Shown one piece after another: positions 27,461-36,496 of a stretch of 64,000 nucleotides of DNA; position 1 is the first letter of the stretch; each line of letters begins with the position of its first letter. The notes beneath the pieces were generated by a model. It was given only the letters and a program-made list of their open reading frames with translations, was not told where the DNA came from and did no database searches. The DNA is from Dactylosporangium aurantiacum (GTDB lineage Bacteria; Actinomycetota; Actinomycetes; Mycobacteriales; Micromonosporaceae). Both the position numbers and the translations under genes were made by a program. The stretch covers positions 1 through 64,000 of the forward strand of contig NZ_JNYJ01000030.1 in assembly GCF_000716715.1 (NCBI RefSeq). Reading direction: 5' to 3'.

Positions 27461-28678
27461 TCAGGCGCGGGCGAACACCAGCGCGGCGTTGTGGCCGCCG
27501 AAGCCGAAGGAGTTGTTCAGCGCGGCGGGGATGTCCAGGTGGCGGGCCTTGTGCGCGGCGACGTCCAGGTCCAGCTCGTCGTCGGGCTCGTCGAGGTTGA
27601 TCGTCGGCGGGACGATCCCGTGGTAGATCGCGAGGATCGTCGCGATCGACTCCACCGCGCCGGCGGCGCCGAGCAGGTGCCCGGTCATCGACTTGGTGGA
27701 GGTGAGCAGCGGGTGGTCGCCGAGCGCCCGGTGCAGCGCCTTGATCTCGGCCAGGTCGCCGACCGGGGTCGAGGTGGCGTGGGCGTTGACGTGGACCACG
27801 TCGGACTTGGCGATGTCGGCGTCGCGCAGCGCGAAGTCGATGGCGCGTACCGCGCCGTCGCCCTCGGGGTGCGGCTGGACGATGTCGTAGCCGTCGGAGG
27901 TGAGCCCCGCCCCGGCGAGCCGGGCGTAGATGCGGGCGCCGCGGGCGCGGGCGTGGTCGGCGCGTTCGAGGACGATGACGCCGGCGCCCTCGCCGAGGAC
28001 GAAGCCGTCGCGGCCCTTGTCCCACGGGCGTGACGCGCGTTCGGGCTCGTCGTTGCGGATCGACATGGCGCGCATGGAGGCGAACCCGGCGATCGGCAGC
28101 GGGTGGATGACGGCCTCGGTGCCGCCGGCGACCACGACGTCGGCGCGGCCGAGCCGGATCAGGTCCAGGGCGTGCGCGATGGCCTCGGCGCCGGTGGCGC
28201 AGGCGCTCGCGACGCAGTGCACGCCGGCCTGCGCGCCGAGCTCGAGACCGACCCAGGCGGCCGGGCCGTTGGGCATCAGCATCGGCACGGTGTGCGGCGA
28301 CACCTTGCGCGGGCCGCTGGCCTCCAGGATGTCGTCCTGGTTGAGCAGCGTCTGGGCGCCGCCGATGCCGGTGCCGACGCTGACGGCGAGCCGCAGCTTG
28401 TCGACCTCGGGCGAGCCGGCGTCGGCCCACGCCTCGCGGGCGGCGATGATCGCGGTCATCTCCGAGCGGTCCAGGCGGCGGGCCTGCACCCGGTCGATCA
28501 CGGTGCTGGGCTCGACGGCCAGCTGCGCGGCGATCCGCACGGTCAGCTGCGCGGCCCAGTCCTGGGTCAGCGACGACACACCCGACTTCCCGGCGAGCAT
28601 GGCATCCCAGGTGGATGCGACATCCCCGCCCAGGGGCGTGGTGGCCCCGAGTCCGGTGACGACGACCTCAACACTCAC
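27461..28678 (-). CDS. fabF: Beta-ketoacyl-ACP synthase II
   Basis: A 405-aa condensing enzyme that elongates acyl-ACP with malonyl-ACP. The active-site cysteine lies in VASACATGAEA (Cys160), and the two histidines in NAHATSTPVGD and the later GHLLGAAG region with its catalytic lysine are present. Length and motifs match FabF. The GTG start has GAGAGG upstream. It is the last gene of fabD-fabH-acpP-fabF, separated from acpP by a hairpin, so its level may be set partly by read-through. Confidence 0.95.
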   Translation of the reverse strand: MSVEVVVTGLGATTPLGGDVASTWDAMLAGKSGVSSLTQDWAAQLTVRIAAQLAVEPSTVIDRVQARRLDRSEMTAIIAAREAWADAGSPEVDKLRLAVSVGTGIGGAQTLLNQDDILEASGPRKVSPHTVPMLMPNGPAAWVGLELGAQAGVHCVASACATGAEAIAHALDLIRLGRADVVVAGGTEAVIHPLPIAGFASMRAMSIRNDEPERASRPWDKGRDGFVLGEGAGVIVLERADHARARGARIYARLAGAGLTSDGYDIVQPHPEGDGAVRAIDFALRDADIAKSDVVHVNAHATSTPVGDLAEIKALHRALGDHPLLTSTKSMTGHLLGAAGAVESIATILAIYHGIVPPTINLDEPDDELDLDVAAHKARHLDIPAALNNSFGFGGHNAALVFARA

Positions 28679-28710
28679 AGCACAACACCTCTCTGGCTGA
28701 CCCACATGGC

Positions 28711-28755
28711 GCGGTCTCGGGCAGGTCCGGGGTGACCGTCCGGGCCCGAGACCGC
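28711..28755 (-). terminator. Hairpin between acpP and fabF
   Basis: Arms of 12 bp (28711-28722 and 28744-28755, GCGGTCTCGGGC type) enclose a 21-base loop that can itself fold. It starts 12 bases after the acpP stop and may act as a partial terminator, giving acpP mRNA in excess. Confidence 0.65.
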
Positions 28756-28766
28756 GACAACGGCTC

Positions 28767-29012
28767 TCAGGCCTGCGACTTCACGATGTACGACACGGCG
28801 TCACCGACGGTCTTGAGGTTCGGCACCTCGTCATCCGGGATCTTCACGCCGAACTTCTCCTCCGCCGCCACCACGACCTCGACCATCGACAGCGAGTCGA
28901 CGTCCAGGTCGTCGGTGAACGACTTGTCCTCGGCGACGTCGTCGGGGTTGACCCCGGCGACCTCTTCGAGGATTTCGGCGAGACCGCCGGCGATCTCTTC
29001 ACGGGTGGACAT
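28767..29012 (-). CDS. acpP: Acyl carrier protein
   Basis: An 81-aa acidic helical protein carrying fatty acyl chains on phosphopantetheine. The attachment serine is in DLDVDSLSMVEV (Ser40). The ATG follows a strong AAGGAAGG ribosome site. It sits between fabH and fabF as in other actinobacterial FAS II clusters. Confidence 0.95.
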   Translation of the reverse strand: MSTREEIAGGLAEILEEVAGVNPDDVAEDKSFTDDLDVDSLSMVEVVVAAEEKFGVKIPDDEVPNLKTVGDAVSYIVKSQA

Positions 29013-29107
29013 AGAGCTTTCCTTCCTTGGGTTGACGCAGGGCCGACACGGAGTCGAACGCTGGAGAAACAACAAACGCTGGCGCAGCGGCACAGCGGCC
29101 CGGAGGC

Positions 29108-30061
29108 TCAGGGGCAGCGGATGACCTGCCCCGCGTACGTCAGGCCGCCGCCGAAGCCGAACAGCAGCACCGGCGCGCCGGAGGGCACCTCGCGCCGCTC
29201 GACGGCCTTGGACAGTGCGAGCGGGATGCTCGCCGCCGACGTGTTGCCGGACTCGACGAGGTCCTTGAGGATGATCGCGTTGGGCAGGTCGAGCCGCTTC
29301 ACGATGCCGTCGATGATGCGGGTGTTGGCCTGGTGCGCGACGAACGCGGCGATGTCCTTGCCCTGCACGCCGGCGCGGTCCAGGGCGGCCTGCGCGTGGG
29401 GGGCGATGGCGGTGGTGGCCCACCGGAAGACGGCCTGGCCCTCCTGCTTGATGTAGGGCCGCCAGCCCTCGATCTTGAGCACGTCGCCCTTCTCGGGCGC
29501 CGAGCCCCACACGACGGGACCGACGCCGGTCGGCTCGTCGCCGTAGGTGGCGGTGACGACCGCGGCGCCGGCGCCGTCGCCGAACAGCACGGCGGTGGTG
29601 CGGTCGGTCCAGTCGACGACGTCGGAGAGCTTCTCCGCGCCGATGACGAGGGTGTTGCGGCTGGCCCCGGCGCGGATCGCGTGGTCGGCGCTGGCCAGGC
29701 CGTAGCAGAAGCCGGAGCAGGCGGTGTTGAGGTCGTACGCGGCCGGCGCGAGGATGCCGAGCTTCGCCGCGACCCGGGTCGCCACGTTGGGGCAGCGGTC
29801 GATCGAGCTGCACGTCGCGACGATCACCTGGTCGATGTCGGCGGCGGTGAGCCCGGACGCGGCGAGGGCCTTGCCGGCGGCGGCGGTCGCCATGTCGGCG
29901 ACGCTCTCGCTGCCGGCGATGCGGCGGGCGGCGATGCCGACCCGGTCACGGATCCACTCGTCGTTGGTCTCGATCACCTTGGACAGGTCGTCGTTGGTGA
30001 CCACCTGTGACGGCTGGTAGTGCCCGAACGCGAGGATCTTCGACCCGGTCGGCTGGTTCAT
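29108..30061 (-). CDS. fabH: Beta-ketoacyl-ACP synthase III
   Basis: A 317-aa initiating condensing enzyme that joins an acyl-CoA primer to malonyl-ACP. The active-site cysteine is in NTACSGFCYG (Cys115), His in VAHQANTRIID, and the catalytic Asn in the late GNTSAAS motif. The ATG overlaps the fabD stop as ATGA. In actinomycetes this enzyme prefers branched short-chain primers, which sets iso/anteiso fatty acids (family knowledge). Confidence 0.95.
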   Translation of the reverse strand: MNQPTGSKILAFGHYQPSQVVTNDDLSKVIETNDEWIRDRVGIAARRIAGSESVADMATAAAGKALAASGLTAADIDQVIVATCSSIDRCPNVATRVAAKLGILAPAAYDLNTACSGFCYGLASADHAIRAGASRNTLVIGAEKLSDVVDWTDRTTAVLFGDGAGAAVVTATYGDEPTGVGPVVWGSAPEKGDVLKIEGWRPYIKQEGQAVFRWATTAIAPHAQAALDRAGVQGKDIAAFVAHQANTRIIDGIVKRLDLPNAIILKDLVESGNTSAASIPLALSKAVERREVPSGAPVLLFGFGGGLTYAGQVIRCP

Positions 30062-31224
30062 AGCTGGTCTCCAATGCGAGCGAGCGGCTGGCCGGGCGCG
30101 ACCGGCTCGTCGGGGGTGACGAGCCACTCGGCGAGCACGCCGGCGCCGTGGGTGGTGACGTCGATCGGCCCCTGCCCGGTCTGCACCGCGCCGATGCGCT
30201 GCCCGTCGCTCACCTCGGTGCCCTCGACCAGGCCCTCGGCGGGGGTGAACGTGCCGGCCGTCGTGGCCACGACCACACTGTGCTGCTGGTGCGGGTGCGG
30301 CTCGTGGGCCGGTGCGCTGCCGTGCCGCGTGATCAGGTCACGGGCGGCGGCCAGGTCGTCCGGCGTGTTGACGGTGACGATCTCGATGCCCTTGATGGTG
30401 CGCTTGACCAGCCCGGCGAGGGTCCCGGCGGGCGCCAGCTCGATCACGGCGGTGACGCCGAGGTCGACGAGGGCGGCCATGCACAGGTCCCAGCGCACCG
30501 GCGCGGTGACCTGCTTGACCAGGCGCTGCAGCATGCTCGGGCCGTGGTCGACGACGGAGCCGTCGCGGTTGGACAGCAGCAGCTTCGTCGGCGCGGCGGT
30601 GGTGACCCCGGCGGCGATCGCGGCGAGGGCCTCCTCGGCCGGCGCCATGTACGGCGTGTGGAACGCGCCGGCGACCTGCAGCCCGATGATGCGGGCGCGG
30701 GCCGGCGGGTTCGCGGCGAGCTTCTCCAGGCCGCTGAGCGTGCCGGCGGCGACGACCTGGCCGGCGCCGTTGCGGTTGGCGGGGTGGAGACCGGCGGCCT
30801 CGACGGCGGCGATGACCTCGTCGGGGTCGCCGCCGAGGACCGCGCTCATGCCGGTCGGCTCCAGCGCGCACGCGGCGGCCATCTCCCGGCCGCGGACGGC
30901 GGCGAGGGTGACCGCGGCCTCGGGGCTGAACACCCCGGCCAGGGTCGACGCGGCGAGCTCGCCGACGCTGTGCCCGGCGAAGACGGCGGCGTCGTACAGC
31001 GGCAGCTGCTCCGCGGTGAGCAGGGCGGCGGCCACCAGCAGCGGCTGGGTCTTCGCGGTGTCCTTGATCTCCTCGGCGTCGGCTTCGGTGCCGAGGTGGA
31101 CCAGGTCGACCCCGGCGAGGACGGACCACCAGCGCAGGCGGGCCTCGACGCCGGGCAGCGTGAGCCACGGGGTCAGGAAGCCGGGTTTCTGGGAGCCTTG
31201 CCCTGGGGCGAGTACGGCGAGCAC
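30058..31224 (-). CDS. fabD: Malonyl-CoA:ACP transacylase with C-terminal lipoyl-like domain
   Basis: A 388-aa protein, about 70 residues longer than ordinary FabD. The acyltransferase has the N-terminal APGQGSQ, nucleophile serine in FAGHSVGEL and His in VAGAFHTPYM. The extra C-terminal part follows a His/Pro linker and reads like a biotinyl/lipoyl barrel (AGTFTPAEGLVEGTEVSDGQ, GVLAEWLVTPDEPVAPGQP, ARIGD). The hairpin that should hold the modified lysine reads VQTGQGPIDV, so it lacks lysine and cannot be biotinylated or lipoylated. It is the first gene of the FAS II operon and starts with GTG. Confidence 0.92.
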   Translation of the reverse strand: MLAVLAPGQGSQKPGFLTPWLTLPGVEARLRWWSVLAGVDLVHLGTEADAEEIKDTAKTQPLLVAAALLTAEQLPLYDAAVFAGHSVGELAASTLAGVFSPEAAVTLAAVRGREMAAACALEPTGMSAVLGGDPDEVIAAVEAAGLHPANRNGAGQVVAAGTLSGLEKLAANPPARARIIGLQVAGAFHTPYMAPAEEALAAIAAGVTTAAPTKLLLSNRDGSVVDHGPSMLQRLVKQVTAPVRWDLCMAALVDLGVTAVIELAPAGTLAGLVKRTIKGIEIVTVNTPDDLAAARDLITRHGSAPAHEPHPHQQHSVVVATTAGTFTPAEGLVEGTEVSDGQRIGAVQTGQGPIDVTTHGAGVLAEWLVTPDEPVAPGQPLARIGDQL

Positions 31225-31260
31225 GTCTATGACTTTTCCGGATTTCCGTCAATCACGCGG

Positions 31261-31334
31261 GTAGCGCTACGCACCAAAGTGGACCACCTCGTTTGTAGGA
31301 ACCCTACAAAAGATTGCGTGGTGTTGCCCCAACA
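31261..31334. promoter_or_regulatory. Palindrome cluster in the fab operon promoter, candidate FasR operator
   Basis: Three symmetric elements lie in 74 bases upstream of fabD: GTAGCGCTAC (31261-31270, perfect), TTTGTAGG-AAC-CCTACAAA (31292-31310, perfect 8-bp arms), and TGTTG-CCC-CAACA (31322-31334). GATTGCG (31312-31318) also has an inverted partner at 31354-31360. The regulator gene upstream is of the FasR type, so the 19-bp palindrome is the natural candidate site. Confidence 0.6.
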
Positions 31335-31408
31335 GATCCACGCCGTCACCCACCGCAATCCTACGTTCACCTCGCCTGCGACCTGGGTCACTGCGGCGAT
31401 GAAATCGG

Positions 31409-32641
31409 TCACTGCGGCGGCGGACCGGATGGTGCGGGTGCGAACGGATCCAGTCTGCCGATGGTCAGCGCGATCCGGAGGGCAAACGCGTCACGAGGCA
31501 CCAACGGGACGAAGCCGGTGACCTCGCCGATGCGGCGCAGCCGGTACCGCACGGTGTTCGGGTGCACGAACAGGCCGCGCGCGGCGACCTCCAGGACCCC
31601 GCCGCCGGCGAAGAACGCGTCCAGGGTCTCCAGCAGCTCACCGCCGGCGCGCACCAGCGCGCCGTAGATGTCCTGGCGCAGGATCCGCCGGGCCTCGGCG
31701 TCGCCGGCGAGGGCCCGCTCCGGCAGCAGGTCGGCGGCGGCGACCGGCCGGGGCGCGGCCGGCCAGGCGGGCGCGGCCCGGAACCCGGCCAGGGCGGCGC
31801 GCGCCGACTCGGTCGCCTCGTCCAGCGACGGCACCGCCGGGCCCACGACGACCGGGCCGTCGCCGAAGCCGGCCAGGAGCCGCTCGGTCGCCGCGATCGG
31901 GTCCGGCGCCCCGCCGAGGACCACGACCAGGCGGTCGCCGTGGACCCCGCCGAGGATCTCCACACCGATGCGGCGGGCCGCCCGGTACACCGTGTGCAGC
32001 ACCGCCGCGGCCTCCCCGCCCGGCGAGCGGCCCACGGCGACCGCGACCGGCGGCGCGTCCGCCCAGCCCAGCGCCGCCGCCCGGCTGGCCAGCACGTCGG
32101 AGGAGTCGCCGCGCAGCAGCGCGTCGACCAGCAGCGCCTGCAGCCGCGCGTCCCACGCGCCCCGAGTCTCCGCGGCCCGCGCGTAGACCCGGGCGGCGCC
32201 GAACGCGACCTCCCGGCTGTAGTGCAACACCGCCTCCCGGATGCCGGCCTCCTCACCCTCCGCGGCCAGCAGTGGCAGCTGCTCCTCGACGACCTCGATG
32301 GTCACCCGGATCAGCTGGACCGTCTGGCCGAGGTTGATCGAGCGGGCCAGGGCCCGCGGCGCGGCGTCGAAGAACTCGTCGGAGTTGTCCGGCGGCAGCG
32401 TGCCGCCCTCCTCCCGGTTGCGCAGCCACTCGACCAGGGACCGCACGCCGGCCTGGGCGACCAGCATCACCCACGCGCGCTGGTCGGCCGGCAGGTCCCG
32501 GAACCAGGGCAGCGTCTCGTCCATCCGCGCCACGCTCGCGGTCGCGAGGGCGCCGGCCGCCCGCTCGATCGAGCGCACGCTCGCCTCGAGGCTCCGGTGG
32601 CTGTCACGCCGTCCCGGCCGCTCCTGGTTCGTCACCCGCAC
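31409..32641 (-). CDS. fasR: PucR-type regulator of fatty acid synthesis (FasR-like)
   Basis: A 410-aa regulator with a mixed alpha/beta central region resembling a GGDEF-like PucR domain and a C-terminal PucR helix-turn-helix (EVAARGLFVHPNTVRYRLRRI). Streptomyces FasR (SCO2386) lies in the same position, directly upstream of fabD-fabH-acpP-fabF, and activates that operon. Here 184 bases with several palindromes separate it from fabD. Several in-frame GTGs are possible starts; the first one was used. Confidence 0.88.
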   Translation of the reverse strand: MRVTNQERPGRRDSHRSLEASVRSIERAAGALATASVARMDETLPWFRDLPADQRAWVMLVAQAGVRSLVEWLRNREEGGTLPPDNSDEFFDAAPRALARSINLGQTVQLIRVTIEVVEEQLPLLAAEGEEAGIREAVLHYSREVAFGAARVYARAAETRGAWDARLQALLVDALLRGDSSDVLASRAAALGWADAPPVAVAVGRSPGGEAAAVLHTVYRAARRIGVEILGGVHGDRLVVVLGGAPDPIAATERLLAGFGDGPVVVGPAVPSLDEATESARAALAGFRAAPAWPAAPRPVAAADLLPERALAGDAEARRILRQDIYGALVRAGGELLETLDAFFAGGGVLEVAARGLFVHPNTVRYRLRRIGEVTGFVPLVPRDAFALRIALTIGRLDPFAPAPSGPPPQ

Positions 32642-32647
32642 AGCTTT

Positions 32648-33655
32648 TCATCGTCTGGCCGCCAACCAGAACCCGCCGTAGATCCCGGCCTCCCGCGAGG
32701 TCTGCCGCAGCCCGTTCGGGCCGTCGATCAGCCGCCGCCCCCAGTCGGTCCGCTTCGCCGGCCGGAACGCCTCGACCATGTCCAGGTAGTGGTACTCGGG
32801 GCTGTTGCCGCTCCAGGACCAGCCCATGTACCCGAGGTCGTGCCGCTGGCAGTACGCCATGATCGCGTCCTCGTCGGGGTCGCCGTACTGGTGGATCGAG
32901 GAGAACTCGCCGACCACGATCGGCAGCCGCTGCCGCACGAACGGGTCCAGGTAGTCGGCCACCTTCGGCGCGGTGTCGAACGGGCCGTACATGTGCACGT
33001 CGAAGATCGTGTTGTGCTCCGGGTCGGCGGCGAACACCTCGGCCGCGTGGTCGCGCATGACGTGGAACGAGTCGTTGCCCCAGTTCGGCGCGTCGACCAT
33101 GATCGCGTGCAGCAGCCCGGCGGCGCGCAGCCGCGCGATCGCGGTCTTCGTGTCGCCGATCCAGTCCATGTTCACCGCGTGTCCCGAGGGCTCGTTCGCG
33201 ACGTTGATGATGACGTACGACTCCTGCCGCACCAGCACCTTGCGCAGCGTCAGCCAGTAGTCGACGGCGTGCGCGATCGTCGCGGCGTTGGGCTCCGTGC
33301 CGTAGCCCATCGTGTCGTGCACGTCGAGCACGCAGATCAGCCGGTTCTCCCGGCACCGGCCGATGACGTCGGCGACCTCGGCCGGGGTCGTCGCGGGGAA
33401 CCCGGTGCCGCTGGACAGCGCCACCCGCACCGAGTTCGCCCCGGACGCCTTGATGTCGGCGAACACGGACGCGGGACCCTTGCCGAAGTAGTACCCGTGG
33501 TTCACCCCCCGCAGCACGAGCCGTTCCCCGTTCGCCTCGACGAGGTGGCCGTCCTGGGCCTTGATGCCGCTCGCCCCGTAGGCGGGCTCCACCGAGACGT
33601 ACGCCGCACCGAGCAACGACAGCAGCAGGGCGAGGAACGCCGCTCTGATCAGCAC
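32648..33655 (-). CDS. Secreted GH5 (subfamily 8-like) endo-beta-1,4-mannanase, copy 1
   Basis: A 335-aa secreted glycoside hydrolase. A signal peptide covers about the first 27 residues. The barrel has LRGVNHGYYFG, LDVHDTMGYG, the acid/base glutamate in INVANEPSGH, VDAPNWGND, VHMYGPFD, the nucleophile in VVGEFSS and GWSWSGN. This set is characteristic of GH5_8 mannanases. There is no binding module. A longer paralogue with an FN3 module lies at 42988-44262; the 9-mer CGCTACCCG occurs shortly upstream of both starts. Confidence 0.86.
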   Translation of the reverse strand: MLIRAAFLALLLSLLGAAYVSVEPAYGASGIKAQDGHLVEANGERLVLRGVNHGYYFGKGPASVFADIKASGANSVRVALSSGTGFPATTPAEVADVIGRCRENRLICVLDVHDTMGYGTEPNAATIAHAVDYWLTLRKVLVRQESYVIINVANEPSGHAVNMDWIGDTKTAIARLRAAGLLHAIMVDAPNWGNDSFHVMRDHAAEVFAADPEHNTIFDVHMYGPFDTAPKVADYLDPFVRQRLPIVVGEFSSIHQYGDPDEDAIMAYCQRHDLGYMGWSWSGNSPEYHYLDMVEAFRPAKRTDWGRRLIDGPNGLRQTSREAGIYGGFWLAARR

Positions 33656-33765
33656 GGCGGGGCGCTACCCGCCGATGTGCCCACCAAACGGGTATCGACC
33701 CCGGTCCCTGCCTACGGGTAATCTTGGCAACACGTACCGTGGTCAAGATCGCTGAGAGGCGGGCC

Positions 33766-35982
33766 GTGGAGTCCAAGTCGGCTGAGCTGGCGGCCGAGCA
33801 ACAGCACTTCGACCTGGCCCGCAAGCACCGCGAGCGGGTCCGCGCCGAGCTCGGCGAGGCACCCGACGCCGCCGCCAACGCCGGCACCGGCCGGCGCCTC
33901 GCGCTCTTCCGCCGCAACCGCAAGGAGGCGCTCGCCGCCCCCGAGGAGCAGGTCGCGTTCGGCCGGATCGACTGCACCCCCGCCGACCCCGGCGTCGACG
34001 ACGTGTTCTACATCGGCCGCGAGACCATCCTGGACGACCAGCGGCAGGTCCTCGTCGTCAACTGGCAGACCCCGATCGGCGCCCTGTATTACGAGGCCAC
34101 CCACGAGGACCCGCGCGGCCTGGAACGCAAACGCACCTTCCACTGCGCCGGCAACCAGATCCGCGACTTCGACGACGTCGTCTTCGCCCAGCTCGCCGGC
34201 GCCGTCGCGGCGCTGGACGCCCCCGACGACGCGCTGCTGGCCGAGCTCGACCGGGGCCGCACCGGCACGATGACCGACATCGTCGCCACCATCCAGGGCG
34301 CCCAGTCCCGGCTGATCCGCTCACCCCTGGACCAGGTCCTGGTCATCGAGGGCGGGCCCGGCACCGGCAAGACCGCCGTCGCCCTGCACCGCGTGTCGTG
34401 GCTGCTGTTCAACCACCGCGACCGCCTGCGCCCCCAGGACGTCCTCGTCGTCGGCCCCCACCCGGCCTTCACCCGCTACATCCGCACCGTCCTGCCGAGC
34501 CTCGGCGACGCCGACGTGGCACAGCTGGACATCGACCAGCTGGGCCCGCCGGTCCAGCGCGGTCGGCCCGAGCCGCCGCAGACCCGCCGGCTCAAGGGTG
34601 AGGCCCGCATGGCCCGGCTGCTCGCCCGCGCCCTGGAGAACCGGGTCGGCACCCCCGAACCCGCCGAACGGCTGCTCTTCGACGGCGCGTTCATCACCCT
34701 GTCCGGCGTCGAGGTGGCCGCCGCGGTCGCCGCTGCCCGGCAGGCCGGTGGCCCGTACGCACAACGCCGCCAACGCCTGCGCGCCCAGCTCGCCGACCTC
34801 GTCCGCGGCCGCGGCGGCCCCACGGATCCCGAGCGCCTCGGCCCGGTCGAGAACCTCCTGGAACGTCTCTGGCCGCTGCAGAGCGCCGCCGCGTTCCTGC
34901 GCGCCCTGCTGGGCTCCCGCGCCCGGCTCGCCAACGCCGCCGGCGACGAGTTCACCCCCGACGAACTCGCCCTGCTGCACCGCCGCGGCGCCGACAAGCT
35001 CTCCGAGCAGATCTGGAGCAACACCGACCTGCCGCTGCTCGACGAGCTCGAGGAACTGCTGAACGGCCCGCCGCGCCGGTACCGCCACATCGTCGTCGAC
35101 GAGGCCCAGGACCTCTCCCCGATGCAGCTGCGTGCCGTCGCCCGCCGCTCGTCGACCGGCTCCCTCACCGTCGTCGGCGACCTCGCCCAGTCGACCGGCG
35201 CCTGGGCCCGCGAGCACTGGGGTGAGGTCACCGAGCACCTGCCGACCCAGCTGCCCCAGGTCGTCGTCGGGCTCCGGTACGGCTACCGCGTCCCACGCCA
35301 GGTGTACGAGCTGGCCGCCGAGCTCCTGCCGGTCGCCGCCCCCGACGTCGAGCCGACCAGGGCCGTCCGGGAAGGCCCCGCCGACCCCGGCATCCACGTC
35401 GTCGAACCCGCCGAACGCGCCGGCCGGGCCGCCCTCGTCGCCAAGGACCACGCCCTCGGCGGCCGCTTCGTCGGCATCGTCTGCCCCGCCGCGTGCCGCG
35501 CCGAGCTGGAGTTCGCCCTGCACGCCAACGACCTGCAGTGGGGCCGCGCCGACCAGGGCGAGCTCGACCACGCGATCAACCTCATCAGCCCCCAGGAGGC
35601 GAAGGGCCTGGAGTTCGACGCGGTCATCGTCGTGGAGCCCGAGGAGATCGTCGCCGAGGACGACCGCGGGCACCGGCTGCTGTTCGTGGCGCTCACCCGC
35701 ACCATCCGGTACCTGGACATCGTCTGCTCCGGCGACCCGCTGCCGGTCGAGCCCGGGCCCGACGTCACCGCGCGGATCCCGCGGCAGCGGGTCGTGATCG
35801 AGCCCGACGCGGACCCGACGGTCGACATGGCGCAGCTGGACCGGCTCGCCGAGGACCTGGCGGCGCTGGTGGTGGCCGGGGCGCCGGTGCCGATGTGGGA
35901 CGAGGTGCTGCAGCGGACGGCGACGTTGCTGGACGAGCGGGCGGACCGGTCCCGGCCTTCCGGCCGGCACCGGCGGGCCTGA
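33766..35982 (+). CDS. helD: HelD-type UvrD/Rep superfamily ATPase, copy 2
   Basis: A 738-aa paralogue of the helicase at 16948. It has an N-terminal coiled-coil-like arm (LAAEQQHFDLARKHRERV), Walker A GGPGTGKTAVALHR (about residues 195-208), motif II IVVDEAQDLSPMQ and the C-terminal LLFVALTRTIRYL. Like HelD factors it probably acts on RNA polymerase rather than on DNA repair. I chose the GTG with GAGAGG six bases upstream; a TTG 42 bases earlier would add 14 residues. It is divergent from mannanase copy 1 and I saw no rifamycin-associated element upstream. Confidence 0.83.
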   Translation: MESKSAELAAEQQHFDLARKHRERVRAELGEAPDAAANAGTGRRLALFRRNRKEALAAPEEQVAFGRIDCTPADPGVDDVFYIGRETILDDQRQVLVVNWQTPIGALYYEATHEDPRGLERKRTFHCAGNQIRDFDDVVFAQLAGAVAALDAPDDALLAELDRGRTGTMTDIVATIQGAQSRLIRSPLDQVLVIEGGPGTGKTAVALHRVSWLLFNHRDRLRPQDVLVVGPHPAFTRYIRTVLPSLGDADVAQLDIDQLGPPVQRGRPEPPQTRRLKGEARMARLLARALENRVGTPEPAERLLFDGAFITLSGVEVAAAVAAARQAGGPYAQRRQRLRAQLADLVRGRGGPTDPERLGPVENLLERLWPLQSAAAFLRALLGSRARLANAAGDEFTPDELALLHRRGADKLSEQIWSNTDLPLLDELEELLNGPPRRYRHIVVDEAQDLSPMQLRAVARRSSTGSLTVVGDLAQSTGAWAREHWGEVTEHLPTQLPQVVVGLRYGYRVPRQVYELAAELLPVAAPDVEPTRAVREGPADPGIHVVEPAERAGRAALVAKDHALGGRFVGIVCPAACRAELEFALHANDLQWGRADQGELDHAINLISPQEAKGLEFDAVIVVEPEEIVAEDDRGHRLLFVALTRTIRYLDIVCSGDPLPVEPGPDVTARIPRQRVVIEPDADPTVDMAQLDRLAEDLAALVVAGAPVPMWDEVLQRTATLLDERADRSRPSGRHRRA

Positions 35983-36072
35983 CGTCCGCAGCCCGGCGCT
36001 CGCCGGCGAGACACACATGGCGCATCGGTCCCGCACGCGGACACCGACGCAAGACGCCAGGGCGCCGCGCCG

Positions 36073-36483
36073 TCAGCGGGCGGCCAGCCGCCCGATCGCC
36101 GCCGAATCGAGGCGCCGGCCCACCGCCGAGTCCACGATCCTCGTGATGATGGCGTCCTTCGCCGACTTCCCCGGTAGCGCCACCCCCAGCGTCTTCGCCA
36201 GCTCGCGCAGCTGCGGCACCGTCAGCCGCTCGTCGTGCAGGTACTGCACGGCCGCGGCGCGGGTGCCGATCTCCGCCAGCATGGTCTCGATCTCCGCGAC
36301 CGGGCGGGACAGCGGTTTCGTGGCGGTGGCGCGGGAGGGGGCGGGCGCGCGGCCGGCGCGGGGGACCAGGGTGAGCGTCGCGGCGCCCGTGGCGAGGTCG
36401 GCGAGCTGGTCGGCCGGCAGGGCCTTCACGAACGCGGCGACCTTGAGCAGGACGTCGTGGGCGAGGTCGGCCGGGTCGGTCAT
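36073..36483 (-). CDS. Small protein with SAP-like C-terminal motif, ParA partner
   Basis: A 136-aa soluble protein. The N-terminal half is helical, the middle (about residues 45-60) is basic and Ala/Pro-rich, and the C-terminal ~50 residues contain LTVPQLRELAKTLGVAL followed by GKSAKDAIITRI, a pattern like SAP or Rho-N helix-extension-helix DNA-binding motifs. It lies 13 bases after the ParA gene on the same strand, where a ParB-like partner would be expected. Function is inferred from that position only. GAGGAG upstream of the ATG supports the start. Confidence 0.6.
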   Translation of the reverse strand: MTDPADLAHDVLLKVAAFVKALPADQLADLATGAATLTLVPRAGRAPAPSRATATKPLSRPVAEIETMLAEIGTRAAAVQYLHDERLTVPQLRELAKTLGVALPGKSAKDAIITRIVDSAVGRRLDSAAIGRLAAR

Positions 36484-36496
36484 CGCGGGCAACTCC

